NCBI GenBank assembly: GCA_947495555.1
Contig: CANLZI010000001.1
Coordinates: 1,774,861 to 1,838,860 of the forward strand
Direction of reading: 5' to 3'
DNA: 64,000 nucleotides
From: an uncultured Erythrobacter sp.
GTDB lineage: Bacteria; Pseudomonadota; Alphaproteobacteria; Sphingomonadales; Sphingomonadaceae
Both the position numbers and the translations under genes were made by a program. This document shows positions 25,854 to 33,779 of this stretch, piece after piece (the stretch's first letter is position 1; each line of letters begins with the position of its first letter). The notes beneath the pieces were generated by a model. The model did not search any database. It was not told the origin of the DNA and was given only the letters and a program-made list of their open reading frames with translations.

Positions 25854-26555
25854 TCAATTCATCCAGAGTGGATTATCGACCTCCCCGAGAAATTCCTTAT
25901 GTCGCGCCAATTCAGCTTCGCTCGCTGCGTGGGGGCGAGGTTCACGCCGTTCGCCATCAGCCCGGCCAAATATCTTTTGCGTCTTTTGTTCCGGTTGGAC
26001 CTGGTCGACCTGCGATGCCTGGGCCGCCAGTTCGAGGCCAATCTGCCGACCACCGGTCAGCTCCACATAAACCTGCGCCAGCAATTCAGCATCCAGCAGA
26101 GCGCCGTGTTTGACGCGGTGGCTGCGATCAATACCATAACGGCTGCACAAGGCATCAAGCGACAGTTTCGCACCGGGATGACGTTTTCGCGCCAAAGCCA
26201 CAGTGTCAATCATCCGCTCCAGTGAAACAGGCTCCATCCCGGCCAAGGCCAGTTCGTTGTTCAAAAAGCCGAAATCAAAGCCGGCATTATGCGCGATCAG
26301 AGGTGCATCCCCGATAAAATCGAGGAATTCACCCGCAATGTGCTTGAACAAGGGTTTGTCCGACAGGAAGGAAATGGACAGTCCGTGGACTGCCTCAGCG
26401 CCAGCCGGCATGTCGCGTTCGGGATTGTAATAGGCGTGATAGGTGTTGCCGGTCGCAACCCGGTTGACCATTTCCACACAACCCATTTCCACCATCCTGT
26501 CACCCGTCTTCGGGTCAAGTCCGGTGGTTTCAGTGTCAAAAACAATCTCACGCAT
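25854..26555 (-). CDS. dnaQ: DNA polymerase III epsilon subunit (proofreading exonuclease)
   Basis: This is the 3'-5' proofreading exonuclease of the replicase. The three DEDD motifs are FDTETTGLDP (Exo I), IAHNAGFDFGFLN (Exo II) and KHGALLDAELLAQVYVEL (Exo III with the DEDDh His). The last 60 residues are a proline/glutamine-rich tail that should bind the alpha subunit. Start ATG 26555 places the motif at residue 7. It is the far end of the leftward origin-side block with coaE and aroE. Confidence 0.95.
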   Translation of the reverse strand: MREIVFDTETTGLDPKTGDRMVEMGCVEMVNRVATGNTYHAYYNPERDMPAGAEAVHGLSISFLSDKPLFKHIAGEFLDFIGDAPLIAHNAGFDFGFLNNELALAGMEPVSLERMIDTVALARKRHPGAKLSLDALCSRYGIDRSHRVKHGALLDAELLAQVYVELTGGRQIGLELAAQASQVDQVQPEQKTQKIFGRADGERREPRPHAASEAELARHKEFLGEVDNPLWMN

Positions 26556-26607
26556 TGGGGCCACTATCGGACCAAGAATGCCGCGAGGCAAGCGATTCTA
26601 TCGCCGA

Positions 26608-27222
26608 TCAGGAAGAAAGCTGTTTGATCAAGGCGGCGACCGCCGCTTCGGTTTCCTCCAGCGACGTTCCTGTGTCGATGATGTGGTCCGCGCGCGCGCG
26701 CTTTTCCGCATCCGGCGTTTGCAAAGACAGGATGTGTGCAAATTTTTCGGGCGTCATCCCCTCGCGAGCAAGCACCCGTTCGCGCTGAATGTCGGCTGGA
26801 GCAGACACCACGATGATCGCGTCCACCTGTTTGTGGCCATTGCCTTCGAATAACAAAGGGATATCAAACAAAACCATCGGTGCTTGACCATGTTCAATCA
26901 TGAATTCTTGCCGGCGAAGTCCAACCGCTGGATGAACAATCGCTTCCAGCCGCGCGAGGGCCTGCTTGTCGCCAAACACCTGCTCGCCCAATCGTTCTCT
27001 CAAGACACCCTCTGGGCCGGTTGAGCCGGGAAAAGCCTCCTCAATCGCTGGAACTAGGGCACCGTCCGCGCCTTGCATGGCGCGCACCTCTGCATCGGCA
27101 TCGAACACCGGCACTCCGGCACGCTCGAACATTTGCGCGACGGTCGACTTTCCCATTCCGATCGAGCCCGTCAGGCCCAGGATGATCGGGGATGTGCGTT
27201 TTTCGGGTTTGGAATCGGTCAT
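26608..27222 (-). CDS. coaE: Dephospho-CoA kinase
   Basis: CoaE phosphorylates the 3'-hydroxyl of dephospho-CoA, the last step of coenzyme A synthesis. The P-loop GLTGSIGMGKST is at residues 16-27. PVFDADAEVRAM, VLFDIPLLFE and DHIIDTG follow, all family motifs. The 204-residue protein overlaps aroE by 4 bases (ATGA). aroE-coaE-dnaQ is a conserved alphaproteobacterial order near the origin. Confidence 0.94.
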   Translation of the reverse strand: MTDSKPEKRTSPIILGLTGSIGMGKSTVAQMFERAGVPVFDADAEVRAMQGADGALVPAIEEAFPGSTGPEGVLRERLGEQVFGDKQALARLEAIVHPAVGLRRQEFMIEHGQAPMVLFDIPLLFEGNGHKQVDAIIVVSAPADIQRERVLAREGMTPEKFAHILSLQTPDAEKRARADHIIDTGTSLEETEAAVAALIKQLSS

Positions 27223-28088
27223 TGCTGCAACAACTCGCGCAATTGGGCATCATTGTGCCGGGGTGGTTTCTGGCCGAAGAACAATTCGAACGCCTGATCG
27301 GCCTGCCCAATCAGCATGGCATAGCCATCAATAGCGGTGTGGCCAGCCGCGCGGGCCTTTTGCAGAAATTGGGTGTCGAGCGGGTCGGTCACAATATCAT
27401 AGGCGATGGCACCGGGCGGGGCATGGCTCCAATCAAACCCAAGCTCTTCTTGCCCGCGCATGCCCAAGGGGCTGGCATTGACCACCAGATCAAGACACCC
27501 TTCGCGGTCATCAAAGGCAAAATCAGTGGTTTGGGCAAAGTGATCGATATGCACATTATGGTGCTCGCCCTTGGGTGCCAGTTCATCCAACATTGTGCGA
27601 GCTTTGTCGGGGTTTCGCCCAGCCAGCACAATCACAAAACCGTGATCACTCAGGCCACTTACAATGGCGCGCGCAGCTCCGCCCGTGCCCAACACCCGCG
27701 CCATGCGGAACAGATGGGTCGCTTCTAGATCGCTGGCTAAAGGCTCAAGAAAACCGCCAACATCGGTGTTGTAGCCGGTGAGTGATCCATCGGGCTGTTT
27801 GACCACGGTGTTCACCGCCGCAACCCGCTCCGCCAAAGGGTCGAGTTGATCGCAAAGATCCATGATCGCTTGCTTGTGCGGCATGGTGACGTTGCAACCA
27901 CGCCATTGCGGATCCCCTCGGCGATCCGCAAGATAGGCCTCAAGCTCTTCGGCCGTCACATGTTGTTGATGATAATGGGCATCTATACCCAATTGCTGCA
28001 GCCAAAACCCGTGTATCGCCGGGCTCTTGGAATGGGCAATCGGATCACCGATCACTTCTGCATAGGGAGATGTTTGGGGAGGCGTCAT
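27219..28088 (-). CDS. aroE: Shikimate dehydrogenase (NADP)
   Basis: AroE reduces 3-dehydroshikimate to shikimate in the chorismate pathway. The substrate loop is GDPIAHSKSPAIHGFWLQ, the catalytic Lys lies in GCNVTMPHKQAIM, and NTVVKQPDGSLTGYNTDVGGF follows. The NADP Rossmann motif is VLGTGGAARAI. The 289 residues match the family. It overlaps maf and coaE by 4 bases each. Confidence 0.94.
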   Translation of the reverse strand: MTPPQTSPYAEVIGDPIAHSKSPAIHGFWLQQLGIDAHYHQQHVTAEELEAYLADRRGDPQWRGCNVTMPHKQAIMDLCDQLDPLAERVAAVNTVVKQPDGSLTGYNTDVGGFLEPLASDLEATHLFRMARVLGTGGAARAIVSGLSDHGFVIVLAGRNPDKARTMLDELAPKGEHHNVHIDHFAQTTDFAFDDREGCLDLVVNASPLGMRGQEELGFDWSHAPPGAIAYDIVTDPLDTQFLQKARAAGHTAIDGYAMLIGQADQAFELFFGQKPPRHNDAQLRELLQQ

Positions 28089-28681
28089 GAGGGAATCTCA
28101 CCCAGATCGCGTAATGCGCCCAACACACCCAGCAAGGGCATGCCCAAAACGGTGAATTGATCACCTTCGATCCGGTCGAACAATTGTACGCCCAGGGCCT
28201 CTATCCTGAACACTCCCACACAATATCCAACCTCGGGCCATTCCTGATCAAGATATTCCTCGATGAAGGCATCGCTCAGATCGCGCACATACAGCTTTGC
28301 GATTGAAGGCGCGCTCCATTCGCAGCTTTCATTGCGCACCAATGCTGCGGCGCTGTGCAGCTCCATCATTTTGCCCGAGAAGAAGCGCAAATGGCCTGCG
28401 GCATTGTCGCGACTGGTGGGTTTATCGAAACGCTTACCCTCCACAACCACCAGGGAATCGCTGCCCAACACCAGCGCATCCTTGTGCAGAGCCGCAACAG
28501 CGTGGGCCTTACTCACCGCCAAGGCCAAGGCGATATCTTGCGGGGATGAGCCAGCCAAACTGTCTTCAATGGCGCGTTCATCCAGTTCGGCGGGAATGGC
28601 CCGATAGGATACGCCAGCTGCATCCAGCATGGTGCGCCGCGATGATGATTTGGAGGCGAGTATGAGCGAGTTTTCAGTCAT
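28085..28681 (-). CDS. maf: Maf-family nucleotide pyrophosphatase
   Basis: Maf enzymes hydrolyse non-canonical or modified nucleoside triphosphates to monophosphates. Motifs are LASKSSSRRTMLDAAGV at the start, LGSDSLVVVEGKRFDKP with the catalytic Asp, and GYCVGVFRIEALG. There are 198 residues. Whether it prefers dTTP/UTP or m7GTP cannot be decided from sequence. It overlaps both ppsR and aroE by 4 bases. Confidence 0.92.
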   Translation of the reverse strand: MTENSLILASKSSSRRTMLDAAGVSYRAIPAELDERAIEDSLAGSSPQDIALALAVSKAHAVAALHKDALVLGSDSLVVVEGKRFDKPTSRDNAAGHLRFFSGKMMELHSAAALVRNESCEWSAPSIAKLYVRDLSDAFIEEYLDQEWPEVGYCVGVFRIEALGVQLFDRIEGDQFTVLGMPLLGVLGALRDLGEIPS

Positions 28682-29523
28682 ATCGGTTTTGCAGTCCCGT
28701 CGACCGGCTTTGCCTGCCGGTTGCGTTCTTGCACCAGGCGAATAATCGCGGCCGCACTTTCCTCAATCGAGCGACGCGTCACATCGATCACCGGCCAACC
28801 ATTGTCGGCAAACATGCGGCGGGCAAACTTCACTTCTGCGTTAACGCGGTCGTTATCGACATAGGACGTTTCCGTGCCCTCGTTGAGCGACAACAGCCGA
28901 TTGCGGCGGATCTGCACCAAGCGTTCAGGTGCGGTGGTCAGTCCCACAACCAAGGGATGGCGCAGACCATACAAAGCCTTGGGCGGCGGGCTTTCAACCA
29001 CCAGCGGGATGTTCGCCACCTTATATCCGCGATTGGCCAGATAAATGCTGGTGGGGGTTTTGGAGCTGCGCGATACACCGGCCAGAACGATGTCCGCCTC
29101 TTCCCAATTTTCCCAACCAATCCCGTCATCATGCGCGATGGTGAACTGGATCGCCTCAACCCGCTTGAAATATGCTTCATCCATCAAGTGCTGACGGCCC
29201 GGGCGGCCATGGGCTTCTTGACCCAATTGCGCTTCCAATGCCGAGGTAACCGCATCCAACGCGGGCACCGCCGGCAAACCGATCTGGCGGCAATGCTCCT
29301 CCAGCCGAGCGCGGGTTTCTGCATTGACTAATGTAAACAGAACGAGGCCAGGATTGGCCGCCAAATCAGGCACAATCCGGTCAAGATGTTGACGCGAGCG
29401 CACCATTGGCCAAAAGTGGCGTACCACATCGGCGTCCTCAAACTGAGCCAGCGCAGCCTTGGCAATCATCTCCAAAGTCTCTCCTGTGGAGTCGGACACA
29501 AGGTGCAAATGGAGACGTTTCAT
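28678..29523 (-). CDS. ppsR: Pyruvate, phosphate dikinase regulatory protein (DUF299)
   Basis: This bifunctional kinase and pyrophosphorylase switches PPDK or PEP synthase on and off by threonine phosphorylation. MKRLHLHLVSDSTGETLEMIAKAALAQF at the start, the P-loop-like GVSRSSKTPTSIYLANRGYKVAN, and RLLSLNEGTETSYVDNDRVNAEV are diagnostic. There are 281 residues. The ATG at 29523 matches the family start; an open frame runs further upstream but enters the candidate origin. It is the first leftward gene from that spacer. Confidence 0.92.
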   Translation of the reverse strand: MKRLHLHLVSDSTGETLEMIAKAALAQFEDADVVRHFWPMVRSRQHLDRIVPDLAANPGLVLFTLVNAETRARLEEHCRQIGLPAVPALDAVTSALEAQLGQEAHGRPGRQHLMDEAYFKRVEAIQFTIAHDDGIGWENWEEADIVLAGVSRSSKTPTSIYLANRGYKVANIPLVVESPPPKALYGLRHPLVVGLTTAPERLVQIRRNRLLSLNEGTETSYVDNDRVNAEVKFARRMFADNGWPVIDVTRRSIEESAAAIIRLVQERNRQAKPVDGTAKPI

Positions 29524-29849
29524 ATTGGGTGGCTGCGGTCTTTTTTGGCTGTGGAAACAGCTGGCATAAACCACGGGAGAAGTCTGGCGACAAGTTCGGG
29601 GATAGTTTCCATGCCCAGAACGAGTCCTGCTCACGTCTGTTTTTCGACATTCGACAGTGCTTATCGACAGGCTGGGGAGAAGCGGGATAAGTTTTGGTGG
29701 ACTCACAGTCTGCCGCGATTCGCAGCACGTTTGGGTGTTCTCAAACGGGGAAAAATCGGGCAGTGGGCCGTTGTCCCCGAAATCCACAGGGCCAACAAAC
29801 ACCAACAACTCTTATAAATATATATATTATATTGATTGGACCTAACCGA
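29524..29849. other. Candidate chromosomal replication origin (oriC)
   Basis: This divergent spacer holds no gene and has origin hallmarks. DnaA-box-like nonamers with one mismatch to TTWTNCACA are TTTTCGACA (29641), TTATCGACA (29661) and reversed TGTGGAAAC (29550). An extra ATTCGACA lies at 29649 and AAATCCACA at 29780. An AT-rich tract (29811-29837, CTTATAAATATATATATTAT) next to hemE could be the unwinding element. Three GANTC methylation sites occur within 100 bases (29622, 29700, 29717). In Caulobacter the origin lies beside hemE, and the gene blocks here diverge from it. Confidence 0.68.
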
Positions 29850-30869
29850 ATGCCTGGTTTGCTTCTCGATACATTGCGCGGAATGAAGGGTGAGAAAGCC
29901 CCCATGTGGCTGATGCGCCAGGCTGGTCGCTACTTGCCAGAATATCGGGCATTGCGGGCAGAGAAGGGCGGCTTTCTCGATCTGGTTTATGATAGCGAGG
30001 CTGCTGCCGAAGTGACGCTTCAGCCTTTGCGCCGGTTTGCCTTTGATGGCGCAATCTTGTTCTCCGATATTTTGATTGTTCCGCATGCGATGGGTCAACA
30101 TCTGGAGTTTCTGGTTGGGGAAGGTCCCAAATTGTCACCGCGTTTGGTGGATAGCGGGTTAGAGAATTTTACCGCGCAGATGGAACGGTTTGATCCGATT
30201 TATCAAACGGTGCGTCTGTGCCGCGAGCAGCTCGACGAGTCCGTAACCATGCTGGGATTTGCTGGCAGTCCGTGGACCGTTGCGACCTATATGGTAGCAG
30301 GCGAGGGCAGCCGCGATCAGCATGAGACCCGCGCTTTGGCCTATCGCGATCCAGCGCAGTTCCAGGCGATTATCGATGCTATCGAACAGGTCTCGATCAC
30401 CTATCTGCGCGGCCAGATCGACGCCGGTGCAGAGGCTGTGCAATTGTTCGATAGTTGGGCGGGATCCCTGGCGCCAGATGAGTTTGAACGCTGGGTCATC
30501 GGACCCAATGCGCGCATCACCGCCGCGCTCAAGCAAAGCCATCCTGACACGCCGGTCATCGGTTTTCCCAAAGGTGCTGGCGCAAAATTGACCGCCTATG
30601 CCCAGGAAACTGGCGTGGATGCTTTGGGCTTGGATGAAACGGTTGATCCCTATTGGGCAGACAGCGCTTTGCCCGAAGGAATGCCGGTTCAAGGCAATCT
30701 GGACCCCTTGTTACTGCTGGCTGGTGGCGAGCATCTAACGAGCCGGATCGACACGATTTTGCACGCCTTTGCCGATCGTCCCCATGTGTTCAATCTGGGT
30801 CACGGCATTGGCCAATTCACCCCGATCGAGCATGTTGAGCAATTGGTCGCGCACGTTCGTGGCGATTAA
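29850..30869 (+). CDS. hemE: Uroporphyrinogen decarboxylase
   Basis: HemE removes four acetate carboxyls from uroporphyrinogen III to give coproporphyrinogen III. Key motifs are WLMRQAGRYLPEYRALR with the substrate arginines, FSDILIVPHAMG with the catalytic Asp, GFAGSPWTVATYM, VQLFDSWAG, VIGFPKGAG, and NLGHGIGQFTPIEHV near the end. There are 339 residues from the ATG at 29850. This is the first rightward gene from the candidate oriC. hemJ follows. Confidence 0.96.
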   Translation: MPGLLLDTLRGMKGEKAPMWLMRQAGRYLPEYRALRAEKGGFLDLVYDSEAAAEVTLQPLRRFAFDGAILFSDILIVPHAMGQHLEFLVGEGPKLSPRLVDSGLENFTAQMERFDPIYQTVRLCREQLDESVTMLGFAGSPWTVATYMVAGEGSRDQHETRALAYRDPAQFQAIIDAIEQVSITYLRGQIDAGAEAVQLFDSWAGSLAPDEFERWVIGPNARITAALKQSHPDTPVIGFPKGAGAKLTAYAQETGVDALGLDETVDPYWADSALPEGMPVQGNLDPLLLLAGGEHLTSRIDTILHAFADRPHVFNLGHGIGQFTPIEHVEQLVAHVRGD

Positions 30870-30955
30870 CAACAAACTTTCGTTTTCCGCCGATCGGGGG
30901 TGACGTTGGCACGCTCGATCCCTACATCCTCCTCATCATGCAGGAATTTCTCGCC

Positions 30956-31384
30956 ATGACCTATGTTTGGCTCAAAGCTGGCCATCTGATCTTTGTGATC
31001 TTCTGGATGGCGGGATTGTTCATGTTGCCCCGCCTGTTTGTTTATCATCAGGAAGATGGCCCGCCGGGTAGCGAGGCGGATGCAAAGTGGATTGAACGCG
31101 AGCGGCGGCTGATCAAGATCATCCTTACGCCATCGATGATTGTGGTGTGGGTGCTTGGTCTGGCTCTCGCCTATTCCACCGGCGCATTCAGCCAAGGGTG
31201 GTTCCATGCAAAGCTGCTGTTTGTGCTTGCCTTGACCGGATATCAGGGTTGGATGACTGGCTATGCCAAGAAATTGGCGCGCGGAGAGCGCAGCTTGGAA
31301 GGCAAGAAATTGCGCCTGCTGAACGAAGTTCCCGGACTGGCCGCGGTGCTGATCGTGATTGTGGTGATCGTCCGACCCTTCTGA
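30956..31384 (+). CDS. hemJ: Protoporphyrinogen IX oxidase, HemJ type
   Basis: HemJ is the membrane-bound haem-containing enzyme that oxidises protoporphyrinogen IX in many Gram-negatives lacking HemG and HemY. Features are YVWLKAGHLIFVIFWMAGLFMLPRLFVYH, with the conserved His and Arg, and ERRLIKIILTPSMI. GWFHAKLLFVLALTGYQGWM and RLLNEVPGLAAVLIVIVVI follow. There are four helices in about 142 residues. AGGA lies 9 bases before the ATG at 30956; an ATG at 30938 is less likely. hemE is immediately upstream. Confidence 0.9.
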   Translation: MTYVWLKAGHLIFVIFWMAGLFMLPRLFVYHQEDGPPGSEADAKWIERERRLIKIILTPSMIVVWVLGLALAYSTGAFSQGWFHAKLLFVLALTGYQGWMTGYAKKLARGERSLEGKKLRLLNEVPGLAAVLIVIVVIVRPF

Positions 31385-31552
31385 GGGATGATATCGGTGC
31401 TCTCGGACTGGTCATTGGATCGCTTTGCCGAATCTTGATTGACGCAAGCGTTGGTGCGGCGTAGTTCGATCCGCGTCTAAACGACAAAATTTCATAACGG
31501 CTATCGGCTGCACCAAATGGTGGCAGCAAGGTCTGCTTTCTCCAAGCCCAAT

Positions 31553-31569
31553 GCTCATGATTCATGAGC
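31553..31569. promoter_or_regulatory. Perfect palindrome in the rho leader
   Basis: GCTCATGA-T-TCATGAGC is an exact 17-base palindrome 68 bases upstream of the rho start. It could be an operator or an RNA element in the leader. The rest of the 250-base hemJ-rho spacer has no other clear gene or terminator. Confidence 0.4.
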
Positions 31570-31636
31570 GACTGACCTGCCGACAACATTCAAAATGGCC
31601 ATGTTCCCTTGGCCGACCCACACGGAATTTTTTGCA

Positions 31637-32902
31637 ATGCATCTTAAAGAATTAAAAGAAAAAGCCCCGGCAGAATTGGTCAGCATGGCCGAAGAGCTGG
31701 GCGTTGAAGGCGCATCGACCATGCGCCGCCAGGATCTGATGTTCTGCATCCTGCGCGAATTGGCGGATGATGAAGAATATAACGAACAGATCATGGGCAT
31801 CGGCACGATTGAAGTGCTGCAGGATGGCTTTGGCTTTCTGCGCTCACCCGAAGCCAATTATCTGGCCGGACCCGATGATATCTATGTCTCGCCCAACCAG
31901 ATCCGCAAATGGGGTCTGCGCACCGGTGATACGGTTGAAGGTGAAATCCGCGCACCCAAAGAAGGCGAGCGCTATTTTGCCCTGACCGGTCTGACGACGG
32001 TTAATTATGACGAGCCCGATGCGGTCCGGATGCGGACCAATTTTGACAATCTGACCCCGCTTTATCCGGAACAGAAATTGTCGCTCGACACGCTCGACCC
32101 AACGGTTGAGGACAAGAGCGCGCGGGTGATCGATATTATCTCGCCGCAGGGCAAGGGCCAGCGTGCGCTGATTGTTGCGCCGCCGCGCACGGGTAAAACG
32201 GTGTTGTTGCAGAACATTGCCAAGGCAATCACCGACAACCACCCCGAAGTGTTCTTGCTGGTGCTGTTGGTTGACGAGCGGCCCGAAGAAGTCACCGACA
32301 TGCAGCGCAGCGTGAAGGGTGAGGTGATCTCCTCAACCTTTGACGAACCTGCCCAACGCCACGTCCAAGTGGCTGAAATGGTTATCGAAAAAGCCAAAAG
32401 ATTGGTTGAGCACAAACGGGATGTTGTCATTCTGCTCGATTCCATCACGCGGCTTGGCCGGGCCTACAACACCGTTGTTCCGAGTTCGGGCAAAGTGTTG
32501 ACCGGCGGTGTCGATGCCAATGCTTTGCAGCGTCCCAAGCGTTTCTTTGGCGCTGCGCGTAACATCGAAGAGGGTGGATCCCTGTCGATCATTGCAACCG
32601 CTCTGATCGATACTGGCAGCCGGATGGACGAAGTGATCTTTGAAGAATTCAAAGGCACCGGTAACTCTGAAATTGTGCTTGATCGCAAGGTTGCGGACAA
32701 GCGGATCTTCCCGGCCTTGGATGTTGGTAAGTCTGGCACACGTAAGGAAGAATTGCTGGTCGAGAAGGACAAGCTTTCCAAGATGTGGGTTCTGCGCCGG
32801 ATCCTGATGCAGATGGGCACGATCGATTCAATGGAATTCTTGCTCGACAAGATGAAGGATTCCAAGACCAACGAAGATTTCTTCGAAACGATGAATCAAT
32901 AG
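31637..32902 (+). CDS. rho: Transcription termination factor Rho
   Basis: Rho is the hexameric RNA-dependent ATPase helicase that ends transcription and silences untranslated RNA. The N-terminal domain ([27 protein letters not shown]) and the RNA-binding cold-shock-like fold ([26 protein letters not shown]) precede the ATPase. The Walker [18 protein letters not shown] is at about residues 177-193. [10 protein letters not shown]-type and [11 protein letters not shown] motifs follow. 421 residues from the ATG at 31637 is the normal size; a start at 31595 would add an unusual leader. Confidence 0.97.
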   Translation: MHLKELKEKAPAELVSMAEELGVEGASTMRRQDLMFCILRELADDEEYNEQIMGIGTIEVLQDGFGFLRSPEANYLAGPDDIYVSPNQIRKWGLRTGDTVEGEIRAPKEGERYFALTGLTTVNYDEPDAVRMRTNFDNLTPLYPEQKLSLDTLDPTVEDKSARVIDIISPQGKGQRALIVAPPRTGKTVLLQNIAKAITDNHPEVFLLVLLVDERPEEVTDMQRSVKGEVISSTFDEPAQRHVQVAEMVIEKAKRLVEHKRDVVILLDSITRLGRAYNTVVPSSGKVLTGGVDANALQRPKRFFGAARNIEEGGSLSIIATALIDTGSRMDEVIFEEFKGTGNSEIVLDRKVADKRIFPALDVGKSGTRKEELLVEKDKLSKMWVLRRILMQMGTIDSMEFLLDKMKDSKTNEDFFETMNQ

Positions 32903-32914
32903 GGCTGAGGTAAA

Positions 32915-32941
32915 GGGCCTGCGGATCAAATACGCAGGCCC
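32915..32941 (+). terminator. Hairpin after rho
   Basis: A perfect 9-base stem (GGGCCTGCG with CGCAGGCCC) has a 9-base loop but no T-tract. It starts 12 bases after the rho stop and ends about 22 bases before the BLUF gene start. It may be a weak terminator or an RNA-stabilising structure. Confidence 0.5.
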
Positions 32942-32963
32942 GATTGAATGACAGGAGTTGCCT

Positions 32964-33353
32964 GTGGAGCGGGTAATTTATTGTAGCAAGGCCGCCGCGG
33001 ACACGCACACTGCCGATGTGTTCCAGATCATTGAGGTATCGGAACGAAACAATCCCGATCGCGCCATCACCGGCTTCCTAATCTGCAATGACAACCGTTT
33101 TTTTCAGCTGATCGAGGGCCCTGAAAGCGCGCTCACCACATTGCTAGAAACTTTGCGCAAAGATCCCCGGCACCACTCAATTGAGATCCTGGATCAGGGC
33201 GCGGCAGCAGAGCGAATGTTTCCCGACTGGTCCATGAAACAGTTGATTTCGTTCAATGCAGAGCCGGCCCTAGTCAATCTGCGCAAGAACCTCCTTCACA
33301 GGGAAGGTGGCAACCAGGTGCTGGACTTGGTCGACCAGTTCTTGGACGGCTAG
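32964..33353 (+). CDS. BLUF-domain blue-light photoreceptor
   Basis: This is a single-domain FAD-binding blue-light sensor of about 129 residues. The key residues are in place: Tyr6 in RVIYCS, Asn30/31 and the ITGFL strand, Gln48 in FFQLIEGPE, and the Trp89/Met91 pair in FPDWSMK. No effector (EAL, cyclase) domain is fused, so it must act through a partner protein. The start is GTG 32964, six bases after AGGAG; a TTG at 32958 sits too close to that site. Confidence 0.9.
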   Translation: MERVIYCSKAAADTHTADVFQIIEVSERNNPDRAITGFLICNDNRFFQLIEGPESALTTLLETLRKDPRHHSIEILDQGAAAERMFPDWSMKQLISFNAEPALVNLRKNLLHREGGNQVLDLVDQFLDG

Positions 33354-33380
33354 GCCCAGAACTTCTGGCTCGCAGCAGAT

Positions 33381-33779
33381 TTAGCCCTTGGCCCGTTCCA
33401 ATTGCGCGGCCATCATTTCCCAGACCTTGTTCACCGCTTTCAACGGTCTGACCATTACCTTAAAATCGGTGATCAAACCTTCATCGTCAAAGGTGATCAT
33501 GTCGATCCCATTAACTTGGATCCCCTCCATCTCGGTCTGGAATTCCAGCACTGCGTTATTGCCGTCCACAATCTCTCGCAAATATTGAAAACTGTCATTG
33601 CCCAGAGTCGCGCCGGCAGCGGACAGATAGGCCACAACAATGGGGCGCCCCTTTTGTGGGGTGTGGACCACGGGCGAGTGGAACACCGCGTCCTCCCGCA
33701 TGATGGCTGACAAGGCTTCGGGCTGGCTGCCACCATCAATCACTTCATGCCATTTCTTCAAACCAAGCGCGGCGCTCAT
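33381..33779 (-). CDS. NTF2-like/SnoaL-fold protein
   Basis: The 132-residue protein has the nuclear-transport-factor-2 cone fold used by many small enzymes and binding proteins: KWHEVIDGGSQPEALSAIMREDAVFHSPVVH, QKGRPIVVAYLSAAG, VLEFQTEMEGIQVNGIDMITFDDEGLITDFKVMVRPLKA. The catalytic role is unknown. GGAG upstream supports the ATG at 33779, which overlaps the stop of the glutamate-synthase-like gene by 4 bases. The two products may act together. Confidence 0.78.
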   Translation of the reverse strand: MSAALGLKKWHEVIDGGSQPEALSAIMREDAVFHSPVVHTPQKGRPIVVAYLSAAGATLGNDSFQYLREIVDGNNAVLEFQTEMEGIQVNGIDMITFDDEGLITDFKVMVRPLKAVNKVWEMMAAQLERAKG

